A stretch of DNA of 64,000 bases from assembly GCA_012932295.1 (NCBI GenBank), contig JAAONU010000011.1:42286352-42350351 (forward strand), read 5' to 3'. Of this stretch, positions 25,297 to 37,520 are shown in pieces. The stretch is from Cyclina sinensis (taxonomy: Eukaryota > Mollusca > Bivalvia > Venerida > Veneridae). The position numbers and the translations under genes were made by a program. The notes below the pieces were generated by a model. It did not search any database. It saw only the letters and a program-made list of their open reading frames with translations, and was not told the origin of the DNA. Positions within the stretch are counted from its first letter, which is position 1, and each line of letters opens with the position of its first letter.

Positions 25297-26720
25297 CTTT
25301 AGGGGTGAAAAAAAAGAAAACAATAAAACTTATACATTACTTGGGTAAAACAGCAAAAGCTATAGGGAAAAAGTGAGTTTGTAGCAATTAACCATATATA
25401 TCACTTTTTTATTACCACCATCATACTATTTTTTTACACATATAACACTTCTCTAACTAGCTTAAAATAAGTTACACATTTAACTTCTTATTCAAGCATC
25501 AAGAATCATCGTAGTTTCTGACATCTGACCAATAAAAGACTTAAAACTCTAATACCATAATCAACCGAGTTTAATCACAATTAAAGCGGTTAATTACTAA
25601 TAACTACAAACAGACATGAGATGGTTCCATAATTCAAACCCGCTTTGACAGGTAAGTATTATGAGTAATTTCATTGTTATACTCGTCTCTGTAGTAAAGT
25701 ACAGAAAAAGTTGACATGAGTCAAGGTCATTTTTACCCAATATTCTAAACAAGACAAGACTGACGAGACAGGCTGCATTTGTAAGTAGTAATCTTACTAT
25801 CTAGTAATGGATACTGTGCTTACAACATACTCTTTGTATTATGAATATGTAATAATTATATATTACTACAGCTGAAATTTTGAGAGAAAATCTACAATTA
25901 CAATGATATATAGTGTGGGAAGTCCATTTTTTAAATGTTCACACTTACAACCATACAAGCCACTATTTTTTTAGTCACTTATTAAGTCAGAAGACAATAA
26001 AATTACTTTAATATGCATCAAAACCATGCACCGTACATTCATAAAATGTTAAAACACATCTAAACGAGTAACTTGTAACTACATCAAGACAAAATATTAG
26101 ACATATAAATAACATGTCCTTGAGTGACATTCCTACATAATATGTAAAATTTCTTGCAAAAGTAAGACAACAGCTGTAGTCTTACTCCTATTTGAATATA
26201 ATGACAAAAATATTATTGCCTGGGTATAGTAACAGAAGTTATATCATTCAGAAGTTGCCCATGATGAGTTTTTCCTTCAACTAAGGGCAATAACTCTGCT
26301 AAGTAAAGCGACTGAAATTACTTCATTCTAAGCAATAACACACAAGCTTTGAATGTAGTTAGTGACCAAAAGAACTTTTAAAGCAACGGGCAATAACTCT
26401 GAAGAAGTAACAGAATGATTAATGACAGGTTAAAAAGCAATCAAAAAGGTGTGACATCCTGCTGAATCAATATATTCAATCTACAAATTTAGCAAAAGTT
26501 GTAGGTGAAACAAAATCAGTCTATTAAACTGCCTGCATTCAAATCAGTTGAAGATGTATTTTTTGTAGATTCAGTATAACTCCTACAGCAGTTGTCTTTC
26601 AAGCAACAAACACGCATAAGCAACTATCATTGACAATCAATCAGCAAGGAAAAATTTAAAAGATAAAAAGTTTTGTTTCCTTTTTCTTCATTTTTCAAAA
26701 GAAATTATAAAGCAAGGTAC
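25297..26720 (-). other. NCX intron upstream of the candidate microexon
   Basis: This is 1.4 kb of AT-rich sequence. The only repeat-like material is around 26220-26440, where GGGCAATAACTCT occurs twice roughly 110 bp apart. That motif also occurs in the unit repeats near 11.3 and 56.5 kb. No other exon is recognised. Confidence 0.7.
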
Positions 26721-26820
26721 CTGGACTGACTGTGATTGCCTCAGTGAACTGTTCTCTCCATGATGATGTACCAACGACCAGTGAAACATTGGCTTTCTTC
26801 AACAGCTTATCCACAACACT
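26721..26820 (-). CDS. SLC8 (NCX): NCX exon: linker following CBD2
   Basis: This 100-nt exon has a TTTTTTTCACAG acceptor and a CCAG|GTACCT donor, phase 0 to 1. It encodes SVVDKLLKKANVSLVVGTSS followed by WREQFTEAITVSP. The pattern S-VDKL-KK-N--LVVGT-SWREQF-EAITVS is highly characteristic of the SLC8 segment between the second Ca2+-binding domain and the C-terminal membrane half. It joins cleanly to the preceding exon, giving ...ESQEFK-SVVDKL.... No anomaly is visible. Confidence 0.96.
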
Positions 26821-26959
26821 CTGTGAAAAAAAGCAACATTGTATAAGTAGTTTTATTTGGTATTATTTACTGCACAATGAAAGTAATTTCTAAGTATGTA
26901 AAACAGGAACTGACCACTAGGAAACAAACTAATCTTATAGCATTAACCTTCTAGCCTTC

Positions 26960-27435
26960 TTTGACAGTCAAAACCAAATTACACATTGGCAATCATTACA
27001 GGCAAAGTCTTCTATGACAGTCGGCAGCCACAGGAGAAGTTCTCTTTAACGGCCATAAGCAAAAACCACTTCAACAGCAATAGGTCAAGTTCTCAATGAC
27101 AACAAAAAAGCCAAGTCCTCTTCAACAGCTATTATAGCCAAAGATTTCTTTTACTGGCATTAAAACCAAAGCCCTCTTTGAGTCTACTTTGACAGCCAAA
27201 GCCAAAGACCTCTCTGACAACCATAGCCGAAGTCCTAATTGACAGTCATCTACAGTCAAAAACAACTTTAACAGCCATAAGCAAAGACCACTTTGAAAAT
27301 AAACAGCCTAATACAAATCACATCTTCAATAGCTATATATATAGCAAAACCTTTTGCCTGGCATAGTCTAAACGTATGTGACAGCTATAGCTATAGACCA
27401 CAATAACAGCCATAGCAACAAACTACTTTGGAAGA
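26960..27435 (+). repeat. Degenerate ~25-bp tandem array
   Basis: Phrases such as GACAGCCAAAGCCAAAGACC and GACAACCATAGCCGAAGTCC recur with a basic period near 25 bp and many indels. It adjoins the linker exon on its upstream side. No function is apparent. Confidence 0.65.
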
Positions 27436-29194
27436 CATGAACATTTTGGATTCTTTGTTTAAAATATGATTACAGCAGTTTTTCACTTATGTAGAAGAAA
27501 AGTTTACCTTATTTATCATCCTGGAATTAAGCATCAATGTCTTAACATTTCTTCTTAGAAAACTGTATTCTTTTTTTGTATATTAAGTCAGGCCAGTAAT
27601 GTGAGACTTGTATCCATGCGGTCTGATCATTAGGAGGTATTTACACATTAATCATTATGTATAAAACAAAAAAACCCTGAAAGCAGTAATCTTGAACAGA
27701 GAAAATATTTTATCTAATAAAAAAAATGAGACAACTAAGAAAAGGTTGTTCCTTTACTTAACATTTAATGTTACACAGACCAAAGAACCCTGTCTTCAGG
27801 AAGAAAAAAATCACTGGTTATACCTCGAATACACAGCTTCTTCTAAACTTCAAACTGTAAACAATTGCAAAACTAAACAATCTATTTGTTCTGTCTTCTA
27901 GAATATGCAGTAAAGAGCTAAGTGTTCCCTTCCAATCAAATTCAGAGACTGGTTGTTAATGTGAATCAACTGTTCTTTTAATATTTCTTACAAAAGAGCA
28001 CATTAAACAGGAATCACTTTAGTAACTCCTACCTACTTATTCCATTAGAGGATGTGTCTCTCTACACATGGACCTGAATCACAGAAACTAACATAATGTT
28101 GTTTTGTACTTCTTTTCTAATTGCCCTACTTACAGAAAGAACAAAAGGTTATATCAACAACTTGGTCATAACTGTTTCCTTAAATCATATGAAATTACTT
28201 GTTTCTGATTGAAACTGTCAATAATATTGATGTTCTTATTAGTGGAAGAGAAAAATTGTAAGAACCAATTAACTCATCCTAATTCTTTTGTCAATTATTC
28301 CTCTTAAACATAAAAACCTTTGGACAGTTCATAGCAGGGACTGTAAGTTTGGTTCCCTGCTCGTCCACTCATCTTCCGAAACGCATGTTTGATCCATTCC
28401 GTTTCACTCTATTTATCGACTGTGGGACAATGGGCTTCAAACACTGTACTCATGAATATTTAACAACATATTTTCATTGGTTTCTCAAATATTTCCTTTT
28501 GCAATCTTTGCCAATGAAATTACTTGTTACATCTTTTAAAACACAAGTCATTGAAAATAACCTTGCATAAAATATACTCTCATTCATGATGTAACAGCAG
28601 AAATATGTTGTATACCAGTCTGCAAACTTATGCATAAAAGCAAATTTGTCTGCACACTAATTCACAAGAGCCCCTGACAATTTCATGACTATAATGCATT
28701 TCATAATCACATATTTAAAAGAACATGTGAAGCAGTCTCTTAAGTATTTTCAGCTTTGAACCCATTTGGTATCGCGCCAAAAAATAATTTCAATTTGTGG
28801 AATTATATTCTTTTTATTTCACTATTTTGAATAACATGTGTAAAATATGCATTTAAAATCCTAACAAATTTCATCTTAATCAATTTCTTCTTTCTTCTCA
28901 TATAAATGAATTCTCTTAAGAGATGAAGAAAAACATTAACCACAAAGTAGTCTCATGTAATGCATTTCCAACAATATTAATCTTCAGAAGTTACAAGCTT
29001 TTCGAGACACTGGGACAAGTGGTAATTTGTCTGGTTCAGCACAGGAATATTTAAATCAATCTGTATGCCTGTAATTTTGCTTAATTTCCAAATGCATTTG
29101 CCTTGTTCTATTTATTATAATGTTCTGTAGTTTCAGGTCTGTATAACTGTATGACAAAAGTTGTGTTAAATTTTTCAAACTAATATAAGTAATG

Positions 29195-30606
29195 AACTAG
29201 AATGCCCATGGGCAGCATGTCAACCCCGCCAATGGCAAGCCGCCTATGAAGATGGGACAGTGAAATGGAAACTGTGGGAAGATGATGATGGACGGACAAG
29301 GGAGGCCTATATGATGTCTCTTTCAGGAAGCATAACAAATGAATCATGGTATTGGAGAAGTAATGGCCCAAACAAAGTCTATCATCAACATTTTGGACTT
29401 TTCAGCTGTCACTGTGTCCTTGATCTTTGAGCTGGGAACCTGGGCATGTGTAACACCATCTCATCAAGGTGAACAAATATGCCAAGGTATTTTAAAATCT
29501 TTCTATGCAGGGAGAAGTTATGGCCCAGACAAGGTCTATCATCAAAATTTTGGACCTTTGAGCAGTCACTGTGTCCTTGATCGTTGAGCTGGGAACCTGG
29601 GTCTTGCATGTGTCACACCGTCTCATCAAGGTGAACAAATGTACCTAGGTATTTCAAAATCCTTCAATGCAGGGAGAAGTTATCGCCCGGACAAGGTCTA
29701 GAATCAACATTTTCGACCTTGGAGCTGTCACTGTGACCTTGAACATTAAGCTGGGAATCTAGGTCTTGCAGGTGACACACTGTCTCATCAAGGTGAACAA
29801 ATGTGCCAATGTATTTCAAAATTTTTCCATGAACATAGAAGTTATCGCCCTGACAAGGCATTCTGGACGGATGGACGCATGGACATACATACACCGAACT
29901 GTGGTACCAAATGCGATGACTATGTCGAGCTCTCTGCAAGCGGGCTCGACAAAAATGCTGATAATTTACTTTTCCTACTTCTTCCACCTTGACCTTATCT
30001 GCTAAAAATAACTTCTAAAGCTCCAATGAGATTGAAGTTCTCTCTTTTGAATGCCACAAAAACTCCGAACATTAGAAAGAATTTTACTTTGCATTCTTAT
30101 AATGCAACAGTAACCTTGACCCTGCATTCTACAAATACATGGGTAGAAGTTGAGAATTTTCGACCTTGGAGCTGTCACTGTGACCTTGAACATTAAGCTG
30201 GGAATCTAGGTCTTGCACGTGACACACTGTCTCATCAAGGTGAACAAATGTGCCAATGTAATTCAAAATCTTTCCATGAACAGAGAAGTTATCGCCCTGA
30301 CAAGGCATTCTGGACGGATGGACGCATGGACATACATACACCGAACTGTGGTACCAAATGCGATGACTATGTCGAGCTCTCCGCAAGCGGGCTCGACAAA
30401 AATGCTGATAATTTACTTTTCCTACTTCTTCCACCTTGACCTTATCTGCTAAAAATAACTTCTAAAGCTCCAATGAGATTGAAGTTCTCTCTTTTGAATG
30501 CCACAAAAACTCCAAACATTAGAAAGAATTTTACTTTGCATTCTTATAATGCAACAGTAACCTTGACCCTGCATTCTACAAATACATGGGTAGAAGCTGA
30601 GAATTT
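29195..30606 (+). mobile_element. Hairpin-ended repeat element (family 3) with 159-bp units and an internal 447-bp duplication
   Basis: The header is AACTAGAATGCCCATGGG and the 5' arm region is GTCAACCCC (29219-29227), which reads GTCGAGCCC in the related copy at 60143-60151. Core units of ~159 bp carry TGTCACTGTG-CCTTGA and CATCAAGGTGAACAAATGTG phrases. The GGAC stretch GGACGGATGGACGCATGGAC precedes a stem-loop at 29924-29950 (GTCGAGC...GCTCGAC). The last part, 29709-30155, is tandemly duplicated as 30156-30606 with few differences, including the stem-loop (30371-30397). It encodes no recognisable protein. Confidence 0.7.
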
Positions 30607-31370
30607 TGAAAAACCTGAAAAATTTGCTGGGTCTAGGGCAATGCCCTGGTTGGGGGTCCAGTGAGCTGGAGGCCCCCGGAAGGTCCTAGAATTTAGCAAA
30701 TTACAGGTCCATGAAATGCATTTTCCAGCAAAACAATTTCTTTTTCAGGTGACAGAAATATCCAGTTGCTAGAGTTCACAACTGACTAAAAATTACTTTT
30801 CCCCTCACTAAACCAACACATGAGTGCACAAGAAAAAAATAAACATTTCAAATTTTAATATTTGTTTTTTTCTTTATTATATCTCATTTATATGAAAAAT
30901 AAACATCCAGTTTTTTGCATAATAATCTGTAAGAGTTTTCAGCCCTTTCTTCCCACTAGACCAATATTTAATTGTTTTGCTAAAAGTCATTCTGGGCAGA
31001 TCTAAATCGGGATTTCTCGCCGTTCTTGTCAGACTCACTCAGCCATTCCCATCTCCATTTTTTTTTGCCACCTTTTCAAGTTCTTTCGTATTAAATTCAG
31101 CCGGTAAAAACTATATTCTAGATAATTCATTTGTTCAGTCAACAGATTGTTTATGGTCGCATCCGTATTTTAAACCAAGCCTGAATATTTTGAAACCTAT
31201 GATTCCACTGGTGGGTAAGAATAGGCAGGCCAATCAAAATTCTTCTTTAACCTACCATTGCCTAAGAAAAGAATTTCGGGAAATGACAAGGTCAAATAAC
31301 AATATTTTGCAATTTTCTGAACGTGTATACTTTGTTTGTCAAAACTTGACAGTCTAAAACTTACTTCTAC
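30607..31370 (+). repeat. Dispersed repeat of unknown class, copy 1
   Basis: The GC-rich segment (GCCCTGGTTGGGGGTCC, GGAGGCCCCCGGAAG) followed by a 'tttagcaaat...gaaaatgcattttcc'-like section matches 39365-39540 in order and wording. The plus-strand 126-codon ORF at 30977-31357 inside has no recognisable domain. Borders are uncertain. Confidence 0.45.
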
Positions 31371-31531
31371 ACACACTTTAACAAGCAACTGGTTGAAGTT
31401 CACTTAAGTCAATGATTTTCTTTACCAATGGAAAAAACTGCATTTAAACACATCAATAATAACAAATTGAGAGAAGGAAAGATGTTGAGGAATTAATTTA
31501 CGTTTTAGTAATGCAACACGTTTTTTAATTA

Positions 31532-33320
31532 AACAAGAGGGCCATGACAAATCTGGATCACTCCCCTGAGTAATTTGGCTGTGGGTCTACTGTTAAGCAA
31601 ACTTCAGGAGCAATATTACATTTTCTGAATTACAAACAAAACCCATGGGGCAGAGTGAAGAGATGTCATCTGAAGAAAATCTATGTTTAACAATGGCTGC
31701 CATTGTGTGCAACAGAGTGGAACCAAAGTGTTGTTTGAATGAAAGGGCTTTATAAGGAACATTTCTCTGAAATTTGGTGGAAAACGACCTTGCAGTTTGG
31801 GAGACGATGTTTAATTTGTTTTCTATTTTTTGCTATTCCAATCCTTATGTGCAACTGAGCGGAACGTTTGGAGTAGGGATGTCAACGAGTATCCGAGTAC
31901 TCGGATATCCTGATACTATGTCGGTATCCGGAAACAACTTTGCTATCCTAATATTCATATACAAATTAAATAAATAAATAAAAAAATAAAGAAATAAATA
32001 AAAAGAAAAAAAAAAAAAAAAAAACAGTGAAATTTAACTTTGATAAAAAATTAAAACACTGGCAAAATTAATTTGGCAATTTCATTACGCTAAACATAAT
32101 CATGTCTAATAATTGACCGCCCGCGGCATATCCCTTGATTGGTTTATTGATAAAGCGTCTGTCTGTCGCACGCCCTTAAATGTGTTTGTTCGTCTTGCAA
32201 ACTGCTGGGACCTAACACGACATCCCATTGTGTAGGAATCCATGGTGTTTATATAACCTATACTAGAGTATCTTGCCCCTTTGTTAATCAATTAGCAGTG
32301 TCAAACATGCCAATTAAGGGTTTCATGGTAACGTCCACAAATGATTCTATGATAGTTTTAACGCAAGACTAATAAAAGAATGTCCAATCGAAATGTGATT
32401 ACTAAAATGATGTATCCAATCAACTATTTGCTAAAACAAGCATTATGGTTTTTATGTGTCATTCTTTTCTAGATTCTTTTCAGAGCATCGGCAATAAAAA
32501 CTTTGAACCATTCAAAAATATTAAATCTATTTAAAACTTCTAACACATTTGAAATCATTGTTTTGTCTTATTTTGTTGGCGCTTACATAGTCACGTAAGC
32601 TGCATAAATAGTATTACATGTACCGGTATACAAAAGATGATAATCAGACATGACTTGAGGATACAACTAAAACAGCATTTTGATCTTTGGTGATTTTAAA
32701 TGACATTTTTAAATTTCATAGTTCATTTTAAAAAAGACAGACCATTAAAAAAATAACGGACACATGTCGTTTTCGTTAGACACTTAGACTTAACGCACAT
32801 GCGTATTGGTGGGAAAATAAACTTCAAGGGCCACGAGGAAATTAAAAACAGTAAACAACACGTCTTTGTTTTATTAACTTTGTTTACACATTATGACAGT
32901 TATTATTTTTGTAAAACTGTCTAAACACCTGTAATAGGATTACCGGAACAATATGTAAAACAGACGTCAAATGTAATGTTTGGCATTGGAATTGGAAGAT
33001 TAAAATCGTATAATTGTTGATTTTATACGAGTATCCGAATAGTATCCGAATAGTCTATAATGTATATCCGGATACCTATTTAGGTATTTGTTGACATCCC
33101 TAGTTTGGAGCAATTTTAAAAGTCAATATAAGGAACATTTCTATAAAGTTTGATGGAAAATGTCTTAGTGGTTTGTGACAAGATGTCACTTGAAGCCAAA
33201 TATTAATGAAAATCTACTTTTTGCTCTGGTGGCCATTTTGTGCAATGGAGCAGAACCTTTTGAGCAATTTTAATTATATATAATAATTATATAATGCACA
33301 TTTCTGTAAAATTTGGAGGA
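31532..33320 (+). repeat. Dispersed repeat (family 7), copy 1, interrupted by a hAT-like element
   Basis: The header AACAAGAGGGCCATGA is followed by GATCACTCCCCTGAGTA. The units contain TGGAAAATGACCTTG, TGGCCATTTTGTGCAATGGA and GAGCAATTTTA phrases. The same series occurs at 58941-59896. Removing the inserted element at 31874-33102 and one 8-bp duplication restores continuity of the unit. Confidence 0.7.
31874..33102 (+). mobile_element. hAT-like non-autonomous element (1229 bp)
   Basis: The termini read TAGGGATGTCAAC and, inverted, GTTGACATCCCTA. They are flanked by a perfect 8-bp duplication GTTTGGAG (31866-31873 and 33103-33110). Subterminal GTATCC/GGATAC motifs are repeated at both ends. 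Eight-base duplications and such ends are typical of hAT elements. No transposase ORF is present. A T/A-rich simple repeat occurs at 31965-32020. Confidence 0.9.
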
Positions 33321-33914
33321 AAATGACCTTGCAGTTCAGGGGAAGACATTGTATGATTCTATTTTACATTTTAGCTTTTGCAGTCCTTGCAGCATATTTA
33401 TGCTCAGCAGACCTATTAAAAAGAAGAAAAAAAAATTCTTTAACTAACATGTCAATTTACGAATTATGGATGGCAAAAAAGACTGTTAAAACAAATTGCA
33501 AATTTCTTCCAAAAAACAAAAGCAGCCGTTAAACCCCATTCTCGCTCTGGTCTTTCTTTGTTTTGCAAAAAACTCATCAAAATTATGGTTTCAATTAACA
33601 TCTGAGAAATAAATAATCTTTTTTCTAGTCAGAATTACAAGAAATTTCATCAAAGTGACAACTCGCAAAAAGGCTTCTGAGCCCCTCATATGATTTAATT
33701 TGACATCAAAGGTAATCATGACATCAATGAATGTAATAAGATCTTAACTCAAATCAGTCAAATTGTAGGCTTTAAATTTTAAGTCCAAAAATCTGCTGAA
33801 AACAAGCGCTCAAACAATAATTCGCTCCTTTATTTACATTAAAAATCCCAAATTTTCAGTAAACTAAAAAGATCAATAAGCAACAAAAACTCATGTAGCT
33901 GCATTTTAATTGTT

Positions 33915-34980
33915 AACAAGAACACCACTGGGTGGAGCAGTATATGCCCGAAGCACGCTTTTTCTATGTATGATGCATTTGTGATATAAGGTAGGAAACC
34001 TTAGGCTTTGGAATTAAATGATTGCTTTCAATTTGGAATTTTTTGTTTTTGATTTATAATATCTTGATTTTTAACATTTTATAATTTTAATTTTAAAGCT
34101 TTATAGATCTTTATCATATCTCAATTTTAGGTTTTATAATTCGTATAAATGTCAGTCTTTCAGAAGTTATGTTCATGCTGTGATGCATGGTTATCAAGTT
34201 ATAGTCAGAAATATTGACTGTTTAGTTGACTGTTACCTTGACCTTTTATGTACTTATCCCGAACAATATAATTGGTCATGTAATCAATGATGGCAATCAT
34301 CCTAAGAAGTTTGAATTCTGTATGGGAAGTAGTTGCCAAGTTACACAGCAAAAATGCTTTTCAGTGTTTAGGACACTGTGACCTTGACATCTGACCTACT
34401 GATCCTTAGATGTACAGGGGACATTTTCTCAATGTAATCAATCATCATATGAACTTTGAAGTCTGTACGACATATGGTTATAAAGTATTACAACAGAAAC
34501 AGTTTTCAATGCTAAGGTCACTGTGACCTTGACATCTGACCTACTGACCCCAGAATCAATACCGGTCATTCAATCAATGTGTGCAACCATTACATGAATT
34601 TTGAAGTCTCTATGACAAATGGTTGCCGAGTTACAGTGTGTAAATGATTCTAAACATTCAGGTCACTGTGACTTTGACCTTTGACATACTGACCCCAAAA
34701 TGTATGAGTCATTCACTCAATGTGTACAATCATGATATAAATTTCGAAGTCTCTTTAAAAAATGATTGTCAAGTTACATGGCAGAAATGCTTTTCATTAT
34801 TAAGATCACTGTGATCTTGACCTTTGAGCTACTGACTCCAAAACCAATTGGGGTCATCCACTCAATGTGGGCAATAATCATATGAATTAAAAGACTGTAG
34901 GCCAAAGAGTACTCAAATTATCCTCTGGAAACCAAACAGCTAACCGATGGAGAGATGGATGCCCAGGACCATAACAAAAC
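33915..34980 (+). repeat. Dispersed repeat (family 6), copy 2
   Basis: The header AACAAGAACACCACTGGGTG is followed by GAGCAGTATATGCCCGAAG. Four to five units of ~150-155 bp each carry a CACTGTGACCTTGACATCTG or CACTGTGACTTTGACCTTTG phrase followed by ACTGACCCC. The right end has a GATGGAGAGATGGATGCCC stretch, but I found no 3' hairpin. It is related to 21194-21690. Confidence 0.65.
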
Positions 34981-35219
34981 ATTAATACCAACAAATCTGT
35001 GTTGTCGTAAGGATAGAGAATTTTAAACATAACTGTTCAATCAGATTTGTATCTCCAAGTTATTATATAAACTGCTATGATTCTTAAGTCAGTGACTACA
35101 GAAAAGAACAAATTGAAGAACAGAAATTAGACCAGACATATAGCATGGCATGTTCTGATATAATTAAAAGATACTCTATCTATTAGAGTTTATTTATCGT
35201 CGGTACCAGTTGCCCATAT

Positions 35220-35466
35220 GACCAACGCCCCTGCAGAGATTAGTTATTTTATGTTGTGGGCTGGGATAGTGCAAGATACAGAAAGTGTCCCATTCCAGAG
35301 ACACCCCTGGTTCTTTAACATGCTCAGTGTACAGCACTGATACATGTGACCTCAGTTTAATGTCTCATCCAAAAGACAGTAATGTTAGTGGAGGTGTGGG
35401 GGATCATCATCATCTAGGGACCCCTAGGTTACTAGGCCAACATGATACCACTGGACCACTTATCAA
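35220..35466 (-). repeat. tRNA-derived SINE-like element
   Basis: Read on the minus strand, an A-box-like TGGTCCAGTGG (35448-35458) begins the element. It is followed by a degenerate B-box region and then by a body with GGATGAGACATTAAACTGAG, GCTGTACACTGAGCATG and TTAAAGAACC. Bodies of this type resemble a conserved SINE domain known across invertebrates. That identification is from memory and uncertain. Confidence 0.5.
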
Positions 35467-36924
35467 CTCCTTTGACATTGCAATAAAAACTGGTAAAGTG
35501 TCATAGGTGCTTGTCTAAAAATCTAATACACCATTGGAGATGGTCTGAATACACCATGGTTATCAGGCAGTGACCAAACAATTTGTATAAGGTTTCATAA
35601 TTCAATCCTGTCTTAAATCTCAACAAATCTAAGCTCTTATATAGCCAGTGAAAACACGTATTCACTACCCAACAAATTGAATCAAACTCAAATAAACAGA
35701 AATTCCTTACCAATAATGAAACAAAGGCCTCTGACTATTTAGGGCAAGTATGGCTTATGCATACAAAAGACTGACCTAGCATTACAGAAGCACAGTATCT
35801 TTACTGGGCAGAAATCTAATTCCCATGAGATTTTTTATGTAGGATATTGTTTGCTGGAAAATTTCAGGAGGGTAACTGCAAACATCTATCAACCAGAACT
35901 GACTTTGTCTGTGGTTTTTGTGGTATCTCAAAACATCCACAGGGTGATCATACTCAAAGACAATTTACATGATCATTATGGTCTTGGATCACTAACAGAA
36001 ATCATGGATTTTTGGTCTATTGTTGAACACTCTTCAACCATATTCTATATATATTTATTTTCATCAAACCCTGGTGCCTAGGCATTTCCTGTGACAGATC
36101 AAAGACTATCCTTTGTAAGAAACTTCGAACAAATTTCTGCATGGTTAAAGTAGTTATGTGTCAGCAATTTTAAGAATAACATAAGCTTAGAAGAGAAGGA
36201 GAATACAATTGCTTTTGTCTACTAAAGCAATGCCAAATTAATGAAAAAACAATAAAAGCATAGTGTCAAGCACTTAATAAATTTCTTCAATTTCACACAT
36301 ACTTCATTGATTTTGTTGGATTCCTAGCAAAAAAGATAAAACTCTAGTGAAATACACATAACTCATGTCCCCAATTTCAATGCAGCAGATTCCAACATCA
36401 TAAACCATTCCTGATAACTAATTTGGAGACAACAATCTACAGTTGTGCCCTCTTCAATAGAACTAAGTGTGAAGCAATTTATGTCTGAGCAAATTGAATT
36501 TTCTTCCTCAGCCACATTGAATGTCAAACAGGACTTGCTGAGATCTGTTTTTCCTTAAAAACAATAGAAAAAAAAGAAAAGAAAAAAAATCTTGTATGAA
36601 GGTTGCAAACAGCTCTTAGGAGAAATAAACTTTTATTTTTTCAATAACATAAGGTACTTTACAAAATTAATGTTACAAAGTGATAAAAGTTCAGTATGGA
36701 AAATATTAGAACTTGATGAGGTAATGTGTAACCCAGAGAAACCCTTTGCTCCCTCCTGGATTCAAATGTATATTACAGGACCCAACATTCACAAATCAAC
36801 AGTCTACCACATTACCATAGAAGCTACCTGAATACAGAATGTGTAGATCTGGGAAGGCAAGTGAGAAGTGCTATTTTACATCTCCACTGTATGTAAGTAC
36901 AAAAGTCAGATGTTGTTTTGTAAG

Positions 36925-37520
36925 ACAAGATTTTTAAATTCAATGTAGTGGTCTCAATATTAATCATTTTAACTGACAATTTCAATGCAGTCTTCTCACT
37001 ATTTAACATTTTAACTGACAATTTCAATGTAGTGGTTTCACTATTGAACATTTTAAATTGAAAACTTCAGTTAGTGGTTCCACTATTAAACATTTTAAAC
37101 TGATAATTTCAATGTAGTGTTCTCACTATTATAACATTTTATCTGACAATTTCAATGTAGTGTTCTCACTATTAACCATTTTATCTGACAATTGCAATGT
37201 AGTGTTCTCAGCATTAACCATTTTATCTGACAATTGCAATGTAGTGTTCTCACTATTAACCATTTTATCTGACAATTGCAATGTAGTGTTCTCACTATTA
37301 ACCATTTTATCTGACAATTGCAATGTAGTGTCTCACTATTAACCATTTTATCTGACAATTGCAATGTAGTGTCTCACTATTAACCATTTTTAACTGACTA
37401 TTTCAAAGAAGTGTTCTCAGCATTAACCATTTTTGTCTGACATTTTCAATGTATTTTTCCCACCATTAACCATTTTCAACTGACAATTTCTCAGTGTTCT
37501 CACTCTTAACCATTTGTAAC
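36925..37520 (-). repeat. 42-bp tandem array
   Basis: The unit on + is AACCATTTTATCTGACAATT plus GCAATGTAGTGTTCTCACTATT. The central five units (37140-37390) are nearly identical and the flanks are degenerate. Two units are one base shorter. The period is a multiple of three, giving an apparent 14-residue peptide repeat (MVNSENTTLQLSDK) on the minus strand with no supporting start, splice or composition evidence. Confidence 0.85.

Noticed and set aside
30977..31357. 126-codon plus-strand ORF as a gene
   Set aside because: No recognisable domain. It lies inside a dispersed repeat and is of a length expected by chance in this window.
37129..37364. Peptide repeat MVNSENTTLQLSDK as a coding sequence
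   Set aside because: The 42-bp array is open in several frames and on both strands, as expected for a short unit divisible by three. Nothing supports translation.
37140..37390. CRISPR-like array of regularly spaced repeats
   Set aside because: The whole 42-bp unit is conserved with no variable spacers, and the DNA is eukaryotic.
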